A DNA stretch of 64,000 bases from an uncultured Elusimicrobiales bacterium (GTDB taxonomy: Bacteria > Elusimicrobiota > Elusimicrobia > Elusimicrobiales > Elusimicrobiaceae), in assembly GCA_944324115.1 (NCBI GenBank), contig CALUVB010000023.1, positions 36,835 through 100,834 of the forward strand, written 5' to 3'. A program made the position numbers and the translations under genes. Positions 1 to 7,215 of the stretch are shown here, in pieces. The number at the start of each line of letters is the position of its first letter. Positions within the stretch are counted from its first letter, which is position 1. The notes beneath the pieces are model-generated. The model did no database searches and was not told where the DNA came from. It saw only the letters and a program-made list of their open reading frames with translations.

Positions 1-1
1 A

Positions 2-1012
2 ATGGTATGCGTCACCGGCGTATCCGGCAGCGGAAAGAGTACGCTGGTACACCAAATTTTATACAAGGCGCTAGCGCAAAAATTCTACCGCGCCAAAGAA
101 GTGCCCGGCGAGCATAAGGCCGTCAAGGGATTGGAAAATATAGACAAAGTCATTATCGTAGACCAAGCCCCCATCGGCAAAACGCCGCGCTCCAATCCGG
201 CCACCTATATCGGGCTGTTTACGCAGATAAGAGAGCTTTTTGCCCAAATGCCGGAGGCCAAACGCCGCGGCTACAAGGCGGGGCGTTTTTCGTTTAACGT
301 CAAAGGCGGCCGCTGCGAAAAATGCCAGGGCGACGGAATTTTAAAAATACAAATGCAGTTCCTGCCCGACATTTATGTACGTTGCGAAGAATGCAACGGT
401 AAACGCTTCAACGAGGACACGCTGCAAGTGACGTTTAAAGGCAAGAACATTGCCGACGTGCTGGATATGAGCGTATCGCAAGCCTTGGAGTTTTTTGACG
501 CTATCCCCAAAATCAAACGCTACCTGCAAACGCTCAACGACGTAGGTCTGGGCTATATCAAACTGGGGCAGGCTGCCACTACACTTTCCGGCGGGGAAGC
601 GCAGCGCGTCAAACTGGCAGACGAACTCTCCCGCAAAGGTACCGGCAAAACACTCTATATTTTAGACGAGCCCACCACCGGGCTGCATTTTGCCGATATT
701 GACAAACTGTTGCATGTGCTGCATGGCTTGGCCGACCGCGGCAATACAGTGCTGATTATTGAGCATAATTTAGACGTTATCAAAACGGCGGACTGGATTA
801 TAGATTTAGGGCCAGAAGGGGGCGACAAGGGCGGGCAAATCGTCTGTGCGGGCACTCCGCGCGAAGTGGCGGCATGCGCGGCCTCTTATACCGGAAAATA
901 TTTAAAACCGGAATTGGAACAAGCCGACGCATTCCGTAAAGCTCATGGCATATTGAAAGCGACATCACAAACCGCGACGCCTAAAACAAACCCCAAAACC
1001 CTAAAAAAATAA
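2..1012 (+). CDS. uvrA: UvrABC system protein A, C-terminal half (5' truncated by window edge)
   Basis: This is the second ATPase half of UvrA, the damage-sensing subunit of nucleotide excision repair. The visible 336 residues begin inside the second Walker A loop (GVSGSGKS, residues 6-13). A zinc module follows with CxxC pairs at about 105-108 and 128-131. Then come the ABC signature LSGGEAQRV near residue 195 and Walker [13 protein letters not shown] near 218. UvrA is usually about 940 residues, so roughly the first 600 lie outside the window. The ATG at position 2 is an internal Met, not a start. The Lys/Thr/Pro-rich last 20 residues are a variable tail. No convincing terminator follows. 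The identification is secure from the motifs. Confidence 0.97.
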   Translation: MVCVTGVSGSGKSTLVHQILYKALAQKFYRAKEVPGEHKAVKGLENIDKVIIVDQAPIGKTPRSNPATYIGLFTQIRELFAQMPEAKRRGYKAGRFSFNVKGGRCEKCQGDGILKIQMQFLPDIYVRCEECNGKRFNEDTLQVTFKGKNIADVLDMSVSQALEFFDAIPKIKRYLQTLNDVGLGYIKLGQAATTLSGGEAQRVKLADELSRKGTGKTLYILDEPTTGLHFADIDKLLHVLHGLADRGNTVLIIEHNLDVIKTADWIIDLGPEGGDKGGQIVCAGTPREVAACAASYTGKYLKPELEQADAFRKAHGILKATSQTATPKTNPKTLKK

Positions 1013-1152
1013 CCCGCTAAATAATTGCCGAACAGACATTGGGGTTTCTTGCAAAGGAATATCAAAAGCCATGGCTTTCCCCCCACAACCAATGCCATGA
1101 GACATCATGTTCCAACACTTCAAGATTTAAGCAGAAACAAATTTCCCCAAGC

Positions 1153-1184
1153 AAAAAAATCCCCCAGGCCACTGCCTAGGGGAT
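1153..1184 (-). terminator. Rho-independent terminator of pilin-like gene
   Basis: An 11/12-bp inverted repeat (AATCCCCCAGGC / GCCTAGGGGATT) with a 4-nt loop is followed on the minus strand by a run of six T. It lies about 20 bp after the stop of the minus-strand pilin gene. Confidence 0.8.
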
Positions 1185-1204
1185 TATCTCTAATAACTAA
1201 AAAA

Positions 1205-1768
1205 TTAAGGCTGCACATAGCCCCCATCTGCTTCTTGGGTAAAACCAATCACCTTACACCAGTTTTTAGAGTCGTCTAAATTCCAACAGACAATTTGATT
1301 ATAACTGAGATCTTCTTTATCAATGGCCGTTGTCTCAAAACGATATTTCTGGTCATAAGGGCGCCTCTCTGCAAAAACAGAATAGCCATCTATACTGTAA
1401 GAAAAATATTTTGTGGAGGGCCCACACACATTGTCCGCACATTCAGGATCAGGAGCCCCCTCAGGCAAAGAAACCGATCCTATAGTGAACAAATTATTTC
1501 CATCAACTCCACCCCAACAAGTTTGTTCATCTGTACCATGTTCCAGCACACACAAGGCCTGCTGGTCTCTCAAGGTTTTTAATAACATCAGTGCTTCCGC
1601 GGCGCGGCTCTTCTCCACCGCGTTCTCATATTTAGGCAGCGCAATAGCCGCCAAAATGCCTATTATCAGCACCACCACTAAAAGTTCTATCAGCGTAAAA
1701 CCGCCTATTTTGCAGCTTACGCGGGTTTTTCCTTTCAAACTCACATTTTTAACGTATTTTATCTGCAT
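1205..1768 (-). CDS. Type IV pilin-like protein (prepilin), class with long leader
   Basis: This is a 187-residue prepilin-like protein. A basic leader of about 22 residues ends in the G|FTLIE cleavage site for a PilD-type peptidase. A hydrophobic N-terminal helix and a globular domain follow. Cysteines include a C-terminal pair (CWNLDDSKNWCK) that occupies the place of the disulfide in the other pilins here. I chose the ATG at 1768. A TTG at 1774 is in frame, but it lies between the -10 box and the ATG and has no RBS. The gene is monocistronic with its own terminator. It is driven by the poly-T promoter cassette shared with four other intact pilin genes. No pilus assembly genes are nearby, so its role (pilus subunit, minor pilin or secretion pseudopilin) is open. 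Confidence 0.9.
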   Translation of the reverse strand: MQIKYVKNVSLKGKTRVSCKIGGFTLIELLVVVLIIGILAAIALPKYENAVEKSRAAEALMLLKTLRDQQALCVLEHGTDEQTCWGGVDGNNLFTIGSVSLPEGAPDPECADNVCGPSTKYFSYSIDGYSVFAERRPYDQKYRFETTAIDKEDLSYNQIVCWNLDDSKNWCKVIGFTQEADGGYVQP

Positions 1769-1804
1769 ACGCAAAATTTATCAAAAAAAAAAAAAATGAG
1801 TCAA
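1769..1804 (-). promoter_or_regulatory. Poly-T spacer promoter of pilin gene
   Basis: On the minus strand: TTGACT (-35, 1799-1804), then CA, 14 T (1783-1796), GA, TAAATT (-10, 1775-1780), six bases, ATG at 1768. The spacer is 18 bp. The dyad that spans the ATG in the sister genes is degenerate here. Boxes and tract length are read directly; promoter function is inferred. Confidence 0.65.
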
Positions 1805-1830
1805 GCCCTTAAAATCCCGTCTAAAAATCT

Positions 1831-1842
1831 TATAATTTACTT
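1831..1842 (+). promoter_or_regulatory. -10 box of ybaK, leaderless geometry
   Basis: A perfect TATAAT at 1831-1836 ends six bases before the ATG at 1843, with no Shine-Dalgarno sequence. Transcription would start at or next to the A of the start codon. The -35 is weak (TTAAAA at 1809-1814, 16-bp spacer). Confidence 0.65.
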
Positions 1843-2343
1843 ATGAAGGACAAAATACACAAAACAAATGCCGCCCGCCACTTAGACGAGCTTCATATAC
1901 CTTATGAATTGATAGCATATGAGGTAGATGAAACGGATCTCTCCGCTATACATGTGGCGGACTGCCTCGGAGAAAATATAGACCAAGTCTACAAAACCTT
2001 AGTACTACAAGGAGACAGGACTGGTTTTTTCGTCTGTGTAATCCCCGGAGCGGCCGAATTAGATTTAAAAGCGGCCGCACGCGCCAGCGGCAACAAAAGT
2101 TGTACCATGTTGCACGTCAAAGACCTGCTCCCGGTCACCGGTTATATGCGCGGAGGTTGCAGTCCATTAGGTATGAGAAAAAAATTTCCCACTTACATTC
2201 ATGAAGATTGCTTATTGTGGGATTTTGTTTACATTAGTGCAGGCAAACGCGGGTTGCAAATTAAAATCAGCCCGTCGGATTTATTGCGCGCTGTCCCTGC
2301 TAAAAGCGCAAGAATTATCCTTTTACCTCATAAAGACCTATAA
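1843..2343 (+). CDS. ybaK: YbaK/EbsC-type Cys-tRNA(Pro) deacylase
   Basis: The 166-residue protein matches the YbaK/EbsC family in length and layout. These enzymes hydrolyse cysteine mischarged onto tRNA-Pro in trans and so correct prolyl-tRNA synthetase. Family features visible are the N-terminal A-x-x-L-x-x-x-x-I-P-Y segment, the QVYKTLV core with its conserved Lys near residue 53, and the GYMRGGCSPLGMRKKFPTYI stretch around residues 103-122. The gene stands alone between a divergent pilin gene and a secreted-protein gene. It starts without an RBS, six bases after TATAAT, so it is probably translated as a leaderless mRNA. Family assignment is firm; the exact tRNA preference is inferred from the family. 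Confidence 0.9.
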   Translation: MKDKIHKTNAARHLDELHIPYELIAYEVDETDLSAIHVADCLGENIDQVYKTLVLQGDRTGFFVCVIPGAAELDLKAAARASGNKSCTMLHVKDLLPVTGYMRGGCSPLGMRKKFPTYIHEDCLLWDFVYISAGKRGLQIKISPSDLLRAVPAKSARIILLPHKDL

Positions 2344-2350
2344 AAAGATA

Positions 2351-2391
2351 GGACCTTTCCGTATCTCTTTATAGAGCAAAAGGCCCTTTTC
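2351..2391 (+). terminator. Probable terminator of ybaK
   Basis: GGACCTTT (2351-2358) pairs with AAAGGCCC (2378-2385) with one wobble, followed by TTTTCT. The loop is long, so this is less certain than the others. Confidence 0.5.
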
Positions 2392-2454
2392 TAAAAAGTC
2401 ATTTTTTTGAATTATATTACTAAGGAAAGAGATCTTAAAACAAAGGAGAAGGCC

Positions 2455-3363
2455 ATGAACATGCTAAAATGCATTTCCAGCGCACTTATTGCTACATTTG
2501 TAGCGACGCCTGTTTTGGCACACACTATTGGGGAGCAAGAAAAACAAGTTGCTAAAATTGTTCAAGAGCAAACAGAAGATGCAACCCGAAAAGACATGCT
2601 GAATTCTTGGAAGCAAAAAGAAACAATGCTGGCCAACTTCCAGCGCAGCAATTTTTATACAAAAGAAGAAATGGAAATATTAGAAAATCTGTTGAAAAAC
2701 GGATATACAGATTGGACCACAGGCATACACCTTATCAAAATCCAAAATATGATTTCCCAACGAAATAAGACATTGGAAGGACAAATGGACTCTTATTGGG
2801 AAACATATGACCGCTTCTCCATGCAAGAAGTGGATTTGATTGAAAATTTGAATAAAAGCGATTATAAATATATGGTGAAGGGAATAAAACTTTCTGAAGT
2901 TTTACTGCCCCAAAATTTATCTTCTCATAGAGATTGGAGCCCCTTACAGAACAGCCGAATTAAACCAATATTCCAGAATAACCATCTGTATTCTGAAGAA
3001 GAATTAAATATTATGCGCGACATGCTCCAACAGGGGCATTTGAATTGGATAATCTGCATACATATCACAAAAATCCACGATATAATTTCTAAAAAGTACC
3101 AGCAAACAGAGAACTCCTTGATTTCCAGCTGGGTTAAAGATGACCAACGCACAGCACAGAAAATCTCTATAATAGAAAATTTGGCAAAAAAAGGATATGA
3201 TGATATGGTACAAGGGATTATCTTGGCTGAAATGTTATTCTCTAAAAATTTATCTCCCGCCGGAGTTAAAGCTTTAGGGCCTTCTGCAAATGCCGCGAGA
3301 GACAAAGACTTACAGTCGAAGCTGGAAGCAAGCAGATATCCTGCCGCTCAGCCATTTAAATAA
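2455..3363 (+). CDS. Secreted protein with internal duplication, unknown function
   Basis: A 302-residue exported protein that I do not recognise. The ATG at 2455 is chosen because a clear AAAGGAG lies 8 nt upstream and the protein then opens with a signal peptide (MNMLKCISSALIATFVATPVLA region, cut near residue 22). The mature part is about 80% polar helix and contains two copies of a block of about 100 residues. Each copy has two helical motifs of the form E-N-L-x-K-x-G-Y-x-D/W-x-x-x-G-I (for example ENLLKNGYTDWTTGI and ENLAKKGYDDMVQGI). The tail is Ala/Gly-rich and disordered. It is followed by another secreted-protein gene, but 178 bp apart and with separate RBS. Possible roles are periplasmic adaptor or surface protein; no function can be assigned. 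Confidence 0.75.
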   Translation: MNMLKCISSALIATFVATPVLAHTIGEQEKQVAKIVQEQTEDATRKDMLNSWKQKETMLANFQRSNFYTKEEMEILENLLKNGYTDWTTGIHLIKIQNMISQRNKTLEGQMDSYWETYDRFSMQEVDLIENLNKSDYKYMVKGIKLSEVLLPQNLSSHRDWSPLQNSRIKPIFQNNHLYSEEELNIMRDMLQQGHLNWIICIHITKIHDIISKKYQQTENSLISSWVKDDQRTAQKISIIENLAKKGYDDMVQGIILAEMLFSKNLSPAGVKALGPSANAARDKDLQSKLEASRYPAAQPFK

Positions 3364-3541
3364 GCGTTCTTACAAATAAAATGCTTTCAGCGGAAACAGC
3401 TTTTTATGATACCCAAAGTGAAATAGGTCTTTTTTCCCCTGAGAAATAGGACTAAAGGCTCTGTTCTTTGAAATAAAAAATTTCTAGATTAATATTAGAA
3501 GGGAAGAATTTGAAAGGATCTCAATATTAAAGAGAGGTAAT

Positions 3542-4408
3542 ATGAAAAGAATGAAATGGATGTTAGTGGTTTTTCTCGCCGTTTGTGTTACGGCCCCTGC
3601 ATTTGCCCAATCTAACGAAAGACTCAACAAGTTAGACACGAAAACGTTAGATTCCATTAGAGCCGACTGGAGAACAACTAGAAAGATAAAAAACAGCAAG
3701 ATCATGAATGAACAGATGACGTCGAATGCATTCGCGGCACCAGTAAAGGCGCTGCAAAAAGAACTGGAAAAAGCATCTTTGAACTATAAGAAAGCCCAAC
3801 TTGACAAAGCTTCTTCCGAATCAATCCGGCACAACTGCGAACGGATTCTTAAAAGTATTGAACAAAGCGGCAAATTCGACGCCCAAATGATTAAAGATTT
3901 GAAAACTTTGGCAGAAAACGAACAGGACCCGGAGAAAACACAGAGAGTGTTGTTAATGCTGGTTGCCCGATACAATATTGAATTGAATATTGAACCGGAA
4001 ACAGAAGTGGTGTCCTGCGTCTCCTGCGGCAAAAAAATTACGGAAGAAGGCCAGCATTGCGCCGCCACCGGTTATAACACCCTTTGCAGCAAGTCTGAAA
4101 AAGCAGATGAAGCATATTGCATTTATTGCGGCAAAAAAATCACGGAAGAAGGCCAGCATTGCGCCGCCACCGATTACAACACCCTTTGCAGCAAGTCTGA
4201 AAAAGCAGATGAAGCATATTGCATTTATTGCGGCAAAAAAATCACGGAAGAAGGCCAGCATTGCGCCGCCCAAGACTATAATGTCGCTTGCACAACGCAT
4301 TGCCCAGACTGCGGACAAGATTTGCGCAACCCCGCAAATGTAGGCAACGACGGCAAACACCACTGCAAATTTAAACAGGTTATTAAACCGGCCGACATAC
4401 AGAAATAA
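3542..4408 (+). CDS. Secreted protein with three tandem Cys-rich zinc-ribbon-like repeats
   Basis: A 288-residue exported protein, unrecognised as a whole. The RBS AGAGAGG precedes ATG 3542. A signal peptide ends at about residue 22 (APAFAQ). Residues 23-155 are a charged helical region. From residue 159, three 34-residue units repeat the pattern C-x2-C-G-K-K-I-T-E-E-G-Q-H-C-A-A-x-x-Y-N-x-x-C, each with four cysteines and one histidine. A degenerate last element CPDCGQDLRN follows, then a His/Cys/Lys tail. The spacing recalls zinc-ribbon or disulfide knuckles, but such repeats in an exported protein are unusual. The repeats are nearly identical at DNA level, so they arose recently by duplication. 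A strong terminator follows. Confidence 0.75.
   Translation: MKRMKWMLVVFLAVCVTAPAFAQSNERLNKLDTKTLDSIRADWRTTRKIKNSKIMNEQMTSNAFAAPVKALQKELEKASLNYKKAQLDKASSESIRHNCERILKSIEQSGKFDAQMIKDLKTLAENEQDPEKTQRVLLMLVARYNIELNIEPETEVVSCVSCGKKITEEGQHCAATGYNTLCSKSEKADEAYCIYCGKKITEEGQHCAATDYNTLCSKSEKADEAYCIYCGKKITEEGQHCAAQDYNVACTTHCPDCGQDLRNPANVGNDGKHHCKFKQVIKPADIQK
4016..4293 (+). repeat. 102-bp in-frame tandem repeat (about 2.7 copies)
   Basis: Copies begin at 4016, 4118 and 4220, each at the TGC of the first cysteine of a unit, giving an exact 102-bp period (34 codons). Copies 1 and 2 differ at only a few bases. Copy 3 matches up to about 4270 and then diverges. Confidence 0.9.
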
Positions 4409-4422
4409 GACAATCCTTTTTG

Positions 4423-4453
4423 AAAGCCTCCGCCGCAAGCGGAGGCTTTTTTG
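4423..4453 (+). terminator. Rho-independent terminator
   Basis: AAGCCTCCGC / GCGGAGGCTT stem with a short CGCAA-type loop and six T, 15 bp after the Cys-rich repeat gene. Confidence 0.9.
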
Positions 4454-4717
4454 TTTCTAGTTTCGAGCTGCTGCTCATCTTTCCAAACACATCATAACCG
4501 CCGTGTTTTTCATTTTACGGCAAGCGCTAAACCGCGGAATTGCCTGCGCATCAGCCAATACGAATGCCGGCGGCGCGGGCTCCGGTTCAAGAGGGTCTGT
4601 TCTTTTGCCACAGGCCACAGCGTGCTCGGGCTGCACCGCCTGCTTTGGGATATTTATTTTTCCAAAATTCTCTCTCGTGTGCTATACTGTATATATACTA
4701 GTAGGGAGGGTTTTGTT

Positions 4718-5551
4718 ATGTATGTAAGCATATGGAAGCGTTTTTGGGCTTTTATTATAGACGCAGCATTTTTTCTTTTATTATTTTGGATTTTAGCGCA
4801 AATCTTAGATAATTTCACCATTTCCATTGTATTGCTGGTAATTATTTGGCTCTATTATGCCCTGCTAGAAAGTTCCCCCTGGCAAGCCAGTTTAGGCAAA
4901 CGAATTATGGGACTTAAAGTAGTGGATAAGCGGGGCCGCAGGCTGAGCTTTGGAAAAGCCACCAAACGCTTGCTTTCCCGTGTGGTAACTAATCTGACTT
5001 TCTACTTCGGTTTTTTTACTGCCGCTTTTGATGAACATAAGGAGACTTTACACGATAAAATGAGCAAAAGCGTAGTCATTAATAAAAACGCCGAATTTAA
5101 CCCTGACGATTACCAAGAGCCCGCCCACCATGATTTAACATTGATTACCATCATTTCACTCATTTTGGCTGCCGTGTTTGTAGCGGGATTATTATGGTGG
5201 GTTGTTCTTCCCCAATACCAAAAAATTGGAGACCGCTTAAATGCCGCCACCATCATAGATAATTTAAACTTAGCAGTCCAAAACCGCCCCGCCCGCTTAC
5301 AGGCCGCCCAAGGCGGCCAGGAAATATGGCTCAAAAGCTACAGCGGCTGTGTCAATGACCCGCAGGACCCGCTTACGCTTCAATGCCATGGCTACCGCAT
5401 GACCCTGCAGCCGGAAGGGATTTTGGCAGTCAGCCGCCTTTCCGACTGGCATGAATACTCTCTGTTTAAATCGTATAAAAACGGCAAAATTACATGCGCA
5501 GCACAAACAAAATCTGCCATCAAATTTTGCCGCAGCCTGGATTTGCCTTAA
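4718..5551 (+). CDS. RDD-family membrane protein fused to a pilin-like C-terminal domain
   Basis: A 277-residue membrane protein. ATG 4718 is chosen for its GGGAGGG RBS and because the RDD hallmark follows at once: Arg-8 and Asp-15 in the first helix (residues 10-31), the second helix 33-51, then SLGKRIMGLKVVD near 58-70. The RDD domain ends near 122. A further hydrophobic helix (141-166) runs into LPQYQK, the same junction as the IALPQYQ helix end in the pilins of this window. The following domain of about 110 residues has cysteines at 211, 223, 260 and 271 and ends CAAQTKSAIKFCRSL, like the C-x(9-17)-[IVF]-C-[KR]-S-[LM] end of those pilins. There is no prepilin cleavage site. The RDD assignment is firm; the pilin-like domain is my inference. 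A -10-like TATACT lies at 4683. Confidence 0.8.
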   Translation: MYVSIWKRFWAFIIDAAFFLLLFWILAQILDNFTISIVLLVIIWLYYALLESSPWQASLGKRIMGLKVVDKRGRRLSFGKATKRLLSRVVTNLTFYFGFFTAAFDEHKETLHDKMSKSVVINKNAEFNPDDYQEPAHHDLTLITIISLILAAVFVAGLLWWVVLPQYQKIGDRLNAATIIDNLNLAVQNRPARLQAAQGGQEIWLKSYSGCVNDPQDPLTLQCHGYRMTLQPEGILAVSRLSDWHEYSLFKSYKNGKITCAAQTKSAIKFCRSLDLP

Positions 5552-5579
5552 GTTCTTCCAGTGGGTTTCGTCTCCGCAC

Positions 5580-5603
5580 AAAGCTCCGCCTCAACGGAGC
5601 TTT
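5580..5603 (+). terminator. Possible terminator hairpin after RDD gene
   Basis: A perfect AAAGCTCCG / CGGAGCTTT stem 28 bp after the stop. Only three T follow, so termination is uncertain. Confidence 0.45.
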
Positions 5604-5641
5604 GCCCCTATGTCATTCAGCTTGGGAATTTTATTGTATAG

Positions 5642-5673
5642 AAAAAGCCCGGCTTGCCTTTCTAAGCCGGGCT
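5642..5673 (-). terminator. Rho-independent terminator of lipoprotein gene
   Basis: AGCCCGGCTT / AAGCCGGGCT stem with five T on the minus strand, 23 bp after the lipoprotein stop codon. Confidence 0.85.
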
Positions 5674-5695
5674 GTCTGTGTGATAGAGAGGTGTG

Positions 5696-6130
5696 TTATT
5701 GCAATACGCTGGGAGGCGGCAAAGAACCGTCTGCCGGCAAATATTCTTCCGATTCTTGCACCGCAGGCTGATCGTCTGCTGCAGAAACAGGGCGCTGAGA
5801 GGCTTCTTCCAATACAGCTGTTTGCTCAGCTGCAGCGGGGGCGGCTTCTTCTGGCGCTACGGCAGACACTTCCACCGTTTGGGCAAAAGGAGACAAATCC
5901 AATTCTTCATACGACTCCATAGCCGGCTCTATCGTCTGTTCTATGGGATAAGGCTCCTCTTCTTCCGCTGTTACAGCCGCCGGCAGAGAAGTAGCAACGG
6001 AAGCAGTCTGCTGCGGGTGGTCCGGTCTTTCAGCTCCATAAGAGCCGGAAGGATTCCACCAAGCAGGCGGCGTGCCCGCGCAGGCGCTAAGGAAGCATGA
6101 AAAGAAAAGGAAAAAAAACTTTTTCATCAT
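5696..6130 (-). CDS. Small acidic lipoprotein, unknown function
   Basis: A 144-residue protein with a lysine/phenylalanine-rich signal sequence and a lipobox LSAC, so it should be lipidated at about Cys-18. The mature part opens with Trp/Pro-rich residues (PPAWWNPSG) and is otherwise low in complexity and rich in Glu, Ala, Pro and Val, probably disordered. I do not recognise a family. It starts 7 bp after lipA. A TATAAT overlapping the lipA stop suggests its own promoter, though read-through from lipA is equally possible. Two ATGs (6130 and 6127) are candidates; the first has the usual 6-nt distance from the -10 box. Confidence 0.7.
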   Translation of the reverse strand: MMKKFFFLFFSCFLSACAGTPPAWWNPSGSYGAERPDHPQQTASVATSLPAAVTAEEEEPYPIEQTIEPAMESYEELDLSPFAQTVEVSAVAPEEAAPAAAEQTAVLEEASQRPVSAADDQPAVQESEEYLPADGSLPPPSVLQ

Positions 6131-6142
6131 ATAATCATTATA
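6131..6142 (-). promoter_or_regulatory. -10 box of lipoprotein gene, leaderless geometry
   Basis: A perfect TATAAT (minus strand, 6137-6142) ends six bases before the ATG at 6130 and overlaps the lipA stop codon. No Shine-Dalgarno sequence. Confidence 0.55.
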
Positions 6143-7055
6143 CCTGTTTTGGCATAGAGGAAATATTTATTTTCGCCCCCAGCACCGCTTGGCGGTACAA
6201 AGCCCCCGCCCGATAACTGCTGCGCACCAACGGACCGCACGCCGCCCCCAAAAAACCTATTTCCAAGGCATATTGCTGCCACATATCGTATTCTTCCGGC
6301 TCCGGATAACGCAGCACGGGGTGATGTTGTTTAGACGGAGCCAAATACTGCCCAATAGTCAATAAATCCACGCCTGCCGTACGCAGGTCTTTAAGCGTTT
6401 GCTGCACCTGCGCACGCGTCTCCCCCAACCCCAGCATAATGCCAGACTTAGTCAAAATATCCGGAGCTATTTTTTTGGAATATGCTAACAAATCCAAAGA
6501 CCGGCGGTAATCCGCCCCCACCCGCACCCCGGCATACAGCTGCGGTACGGTTTCTATATTATGGGCCAATACAGCAGGCCGGGCGGACAACACCGTTTGC
6601 AAATCCGCTTTCCTTCCGCAAAAATCCGGCACCAGCGGCTCTGTTTGTACGTCAGGATTCAACTGGGTTATAGCCTGCATAACACGGGCAAAATGGCTTG
6701 CTCCTCCGTCTGGCAAATCATCGCGTGTAGGCGATGTCAGCACCGCATAGCGTATATGCCACTCTTTCACGGTGCGGGCTATTTTTTCCGCCTCGTTCTG
6801 ATCAGGAGGAAGCGGCTTTTGCTTGGTAACGGCGCAAAACTTACATCCGCGCGTACAAATACCGCCCAAAATCATAAAAGTAGCATCGCCGCAGTTAAGA
6901 CATTCCCCCCGGTTCGGACATTTCGCCTCCACACATACCGTATGTAAAGCGGAGCGGTTCAGCCCCTGCTGGGCAGAAACTGCCGTCTGCGTACGCAGGG
7001 CCGCTTTGTTGCGGCCAACCATTTCTTTAAGCCAAGTAGGCATTTGCGTCGTCAT
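6138..7055 (-). CDS. lipA: Lipoyl synthase
   Basis: Lipoyl synthase is a radical SAM enzyme with two [4Fe-4S] clusters that inserts two sulfurs into octanoyl groups on lipoyl domains. The 305 residues match the usual length. The auxiliary-cluster motif is CVEAKCPNRGEC (residues 41-52). The radical SAM motif CTRGCKFC lies at about 67-74. The C-terminal RSSY motif (near residue 279), whose Ser ligates the auxiliary cluster, is present. It implies lipoylated dehydrogenases or a glycine cleavage system elsewhere, since no lipB, lplA or substrate gene is adjacent. The start is preceded by TATAAT at 9 nt and no RBS. Confidence 0.95.
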   Translation of the reverse strand: MTTQMPTWLKEMVGRNKAALRTQTAVSAQQGLNRSALHTVCVEAKCPNRGECLNCGDATFMILGGICTRGCKFCAVTKQKPLPPDQNEAEKIARTVKEWHIRYAVLTSPTRDDLPDGGASHFARVMQAITQLNPDVQTEPLVPDFCGRKADLQTVLSARPAVLAHNIETVPQLYAGVRVGADYRRSLDLLAYSKKIAPDILTKSGIMLGLGETRAQVQQTLKDLRTAGVDLLTIGQYLAPSKQHHPVLRYPEPEEYDMWQQYALEIGFLGAACGPLVRSSYRAGALYRQAVLGAKINISSMPKQV

Positions 7056-7070
7056 ATAGATATCATTATA
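7056..7070 (-). promoter_or_regulatory. -10 box of lipA, near-leaderless geometry
   Basis: TATAAT (minus strand, 7065-7070) ends nine bases before the lipA ATG; no RBS in between. Confidence 0.5.
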
Positions 7071-7215
7071 ACTTATTGTGTTTTTCTTTTCCGGTTAAAC
7101 GACTAAAACAAACTGCTCCATGTCAAAACACAAACAGAAACGGGCGGCGCGTTCTCCTTTACGGATAAAGTTTTGTTCCTTGCTTCCCTGCAAGATTTAT
7201 ATAATATCTTCAAAT

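Noticed and set aside
1065..1078. 14-bp palindrome AAAGCC / GGCTTT after uvrA
   Set aside because: Too short to call a terminator; no T run.
3953..4438. Minus-strand frame antisense to the Cys-repeat gene, itself repetitive
   Set aside because: The repeats simply mirror the 102-bp repeats of the real gene; the plus-strand gene has signal peptide, RBS and terminator.
4451..4717. N-terminal extension of the RDD gene to 4451
   Set aside because: The extension crosses the promoter and RBS, has no family match and would spoil the membrane topology; ATG 4718 has the RBS.
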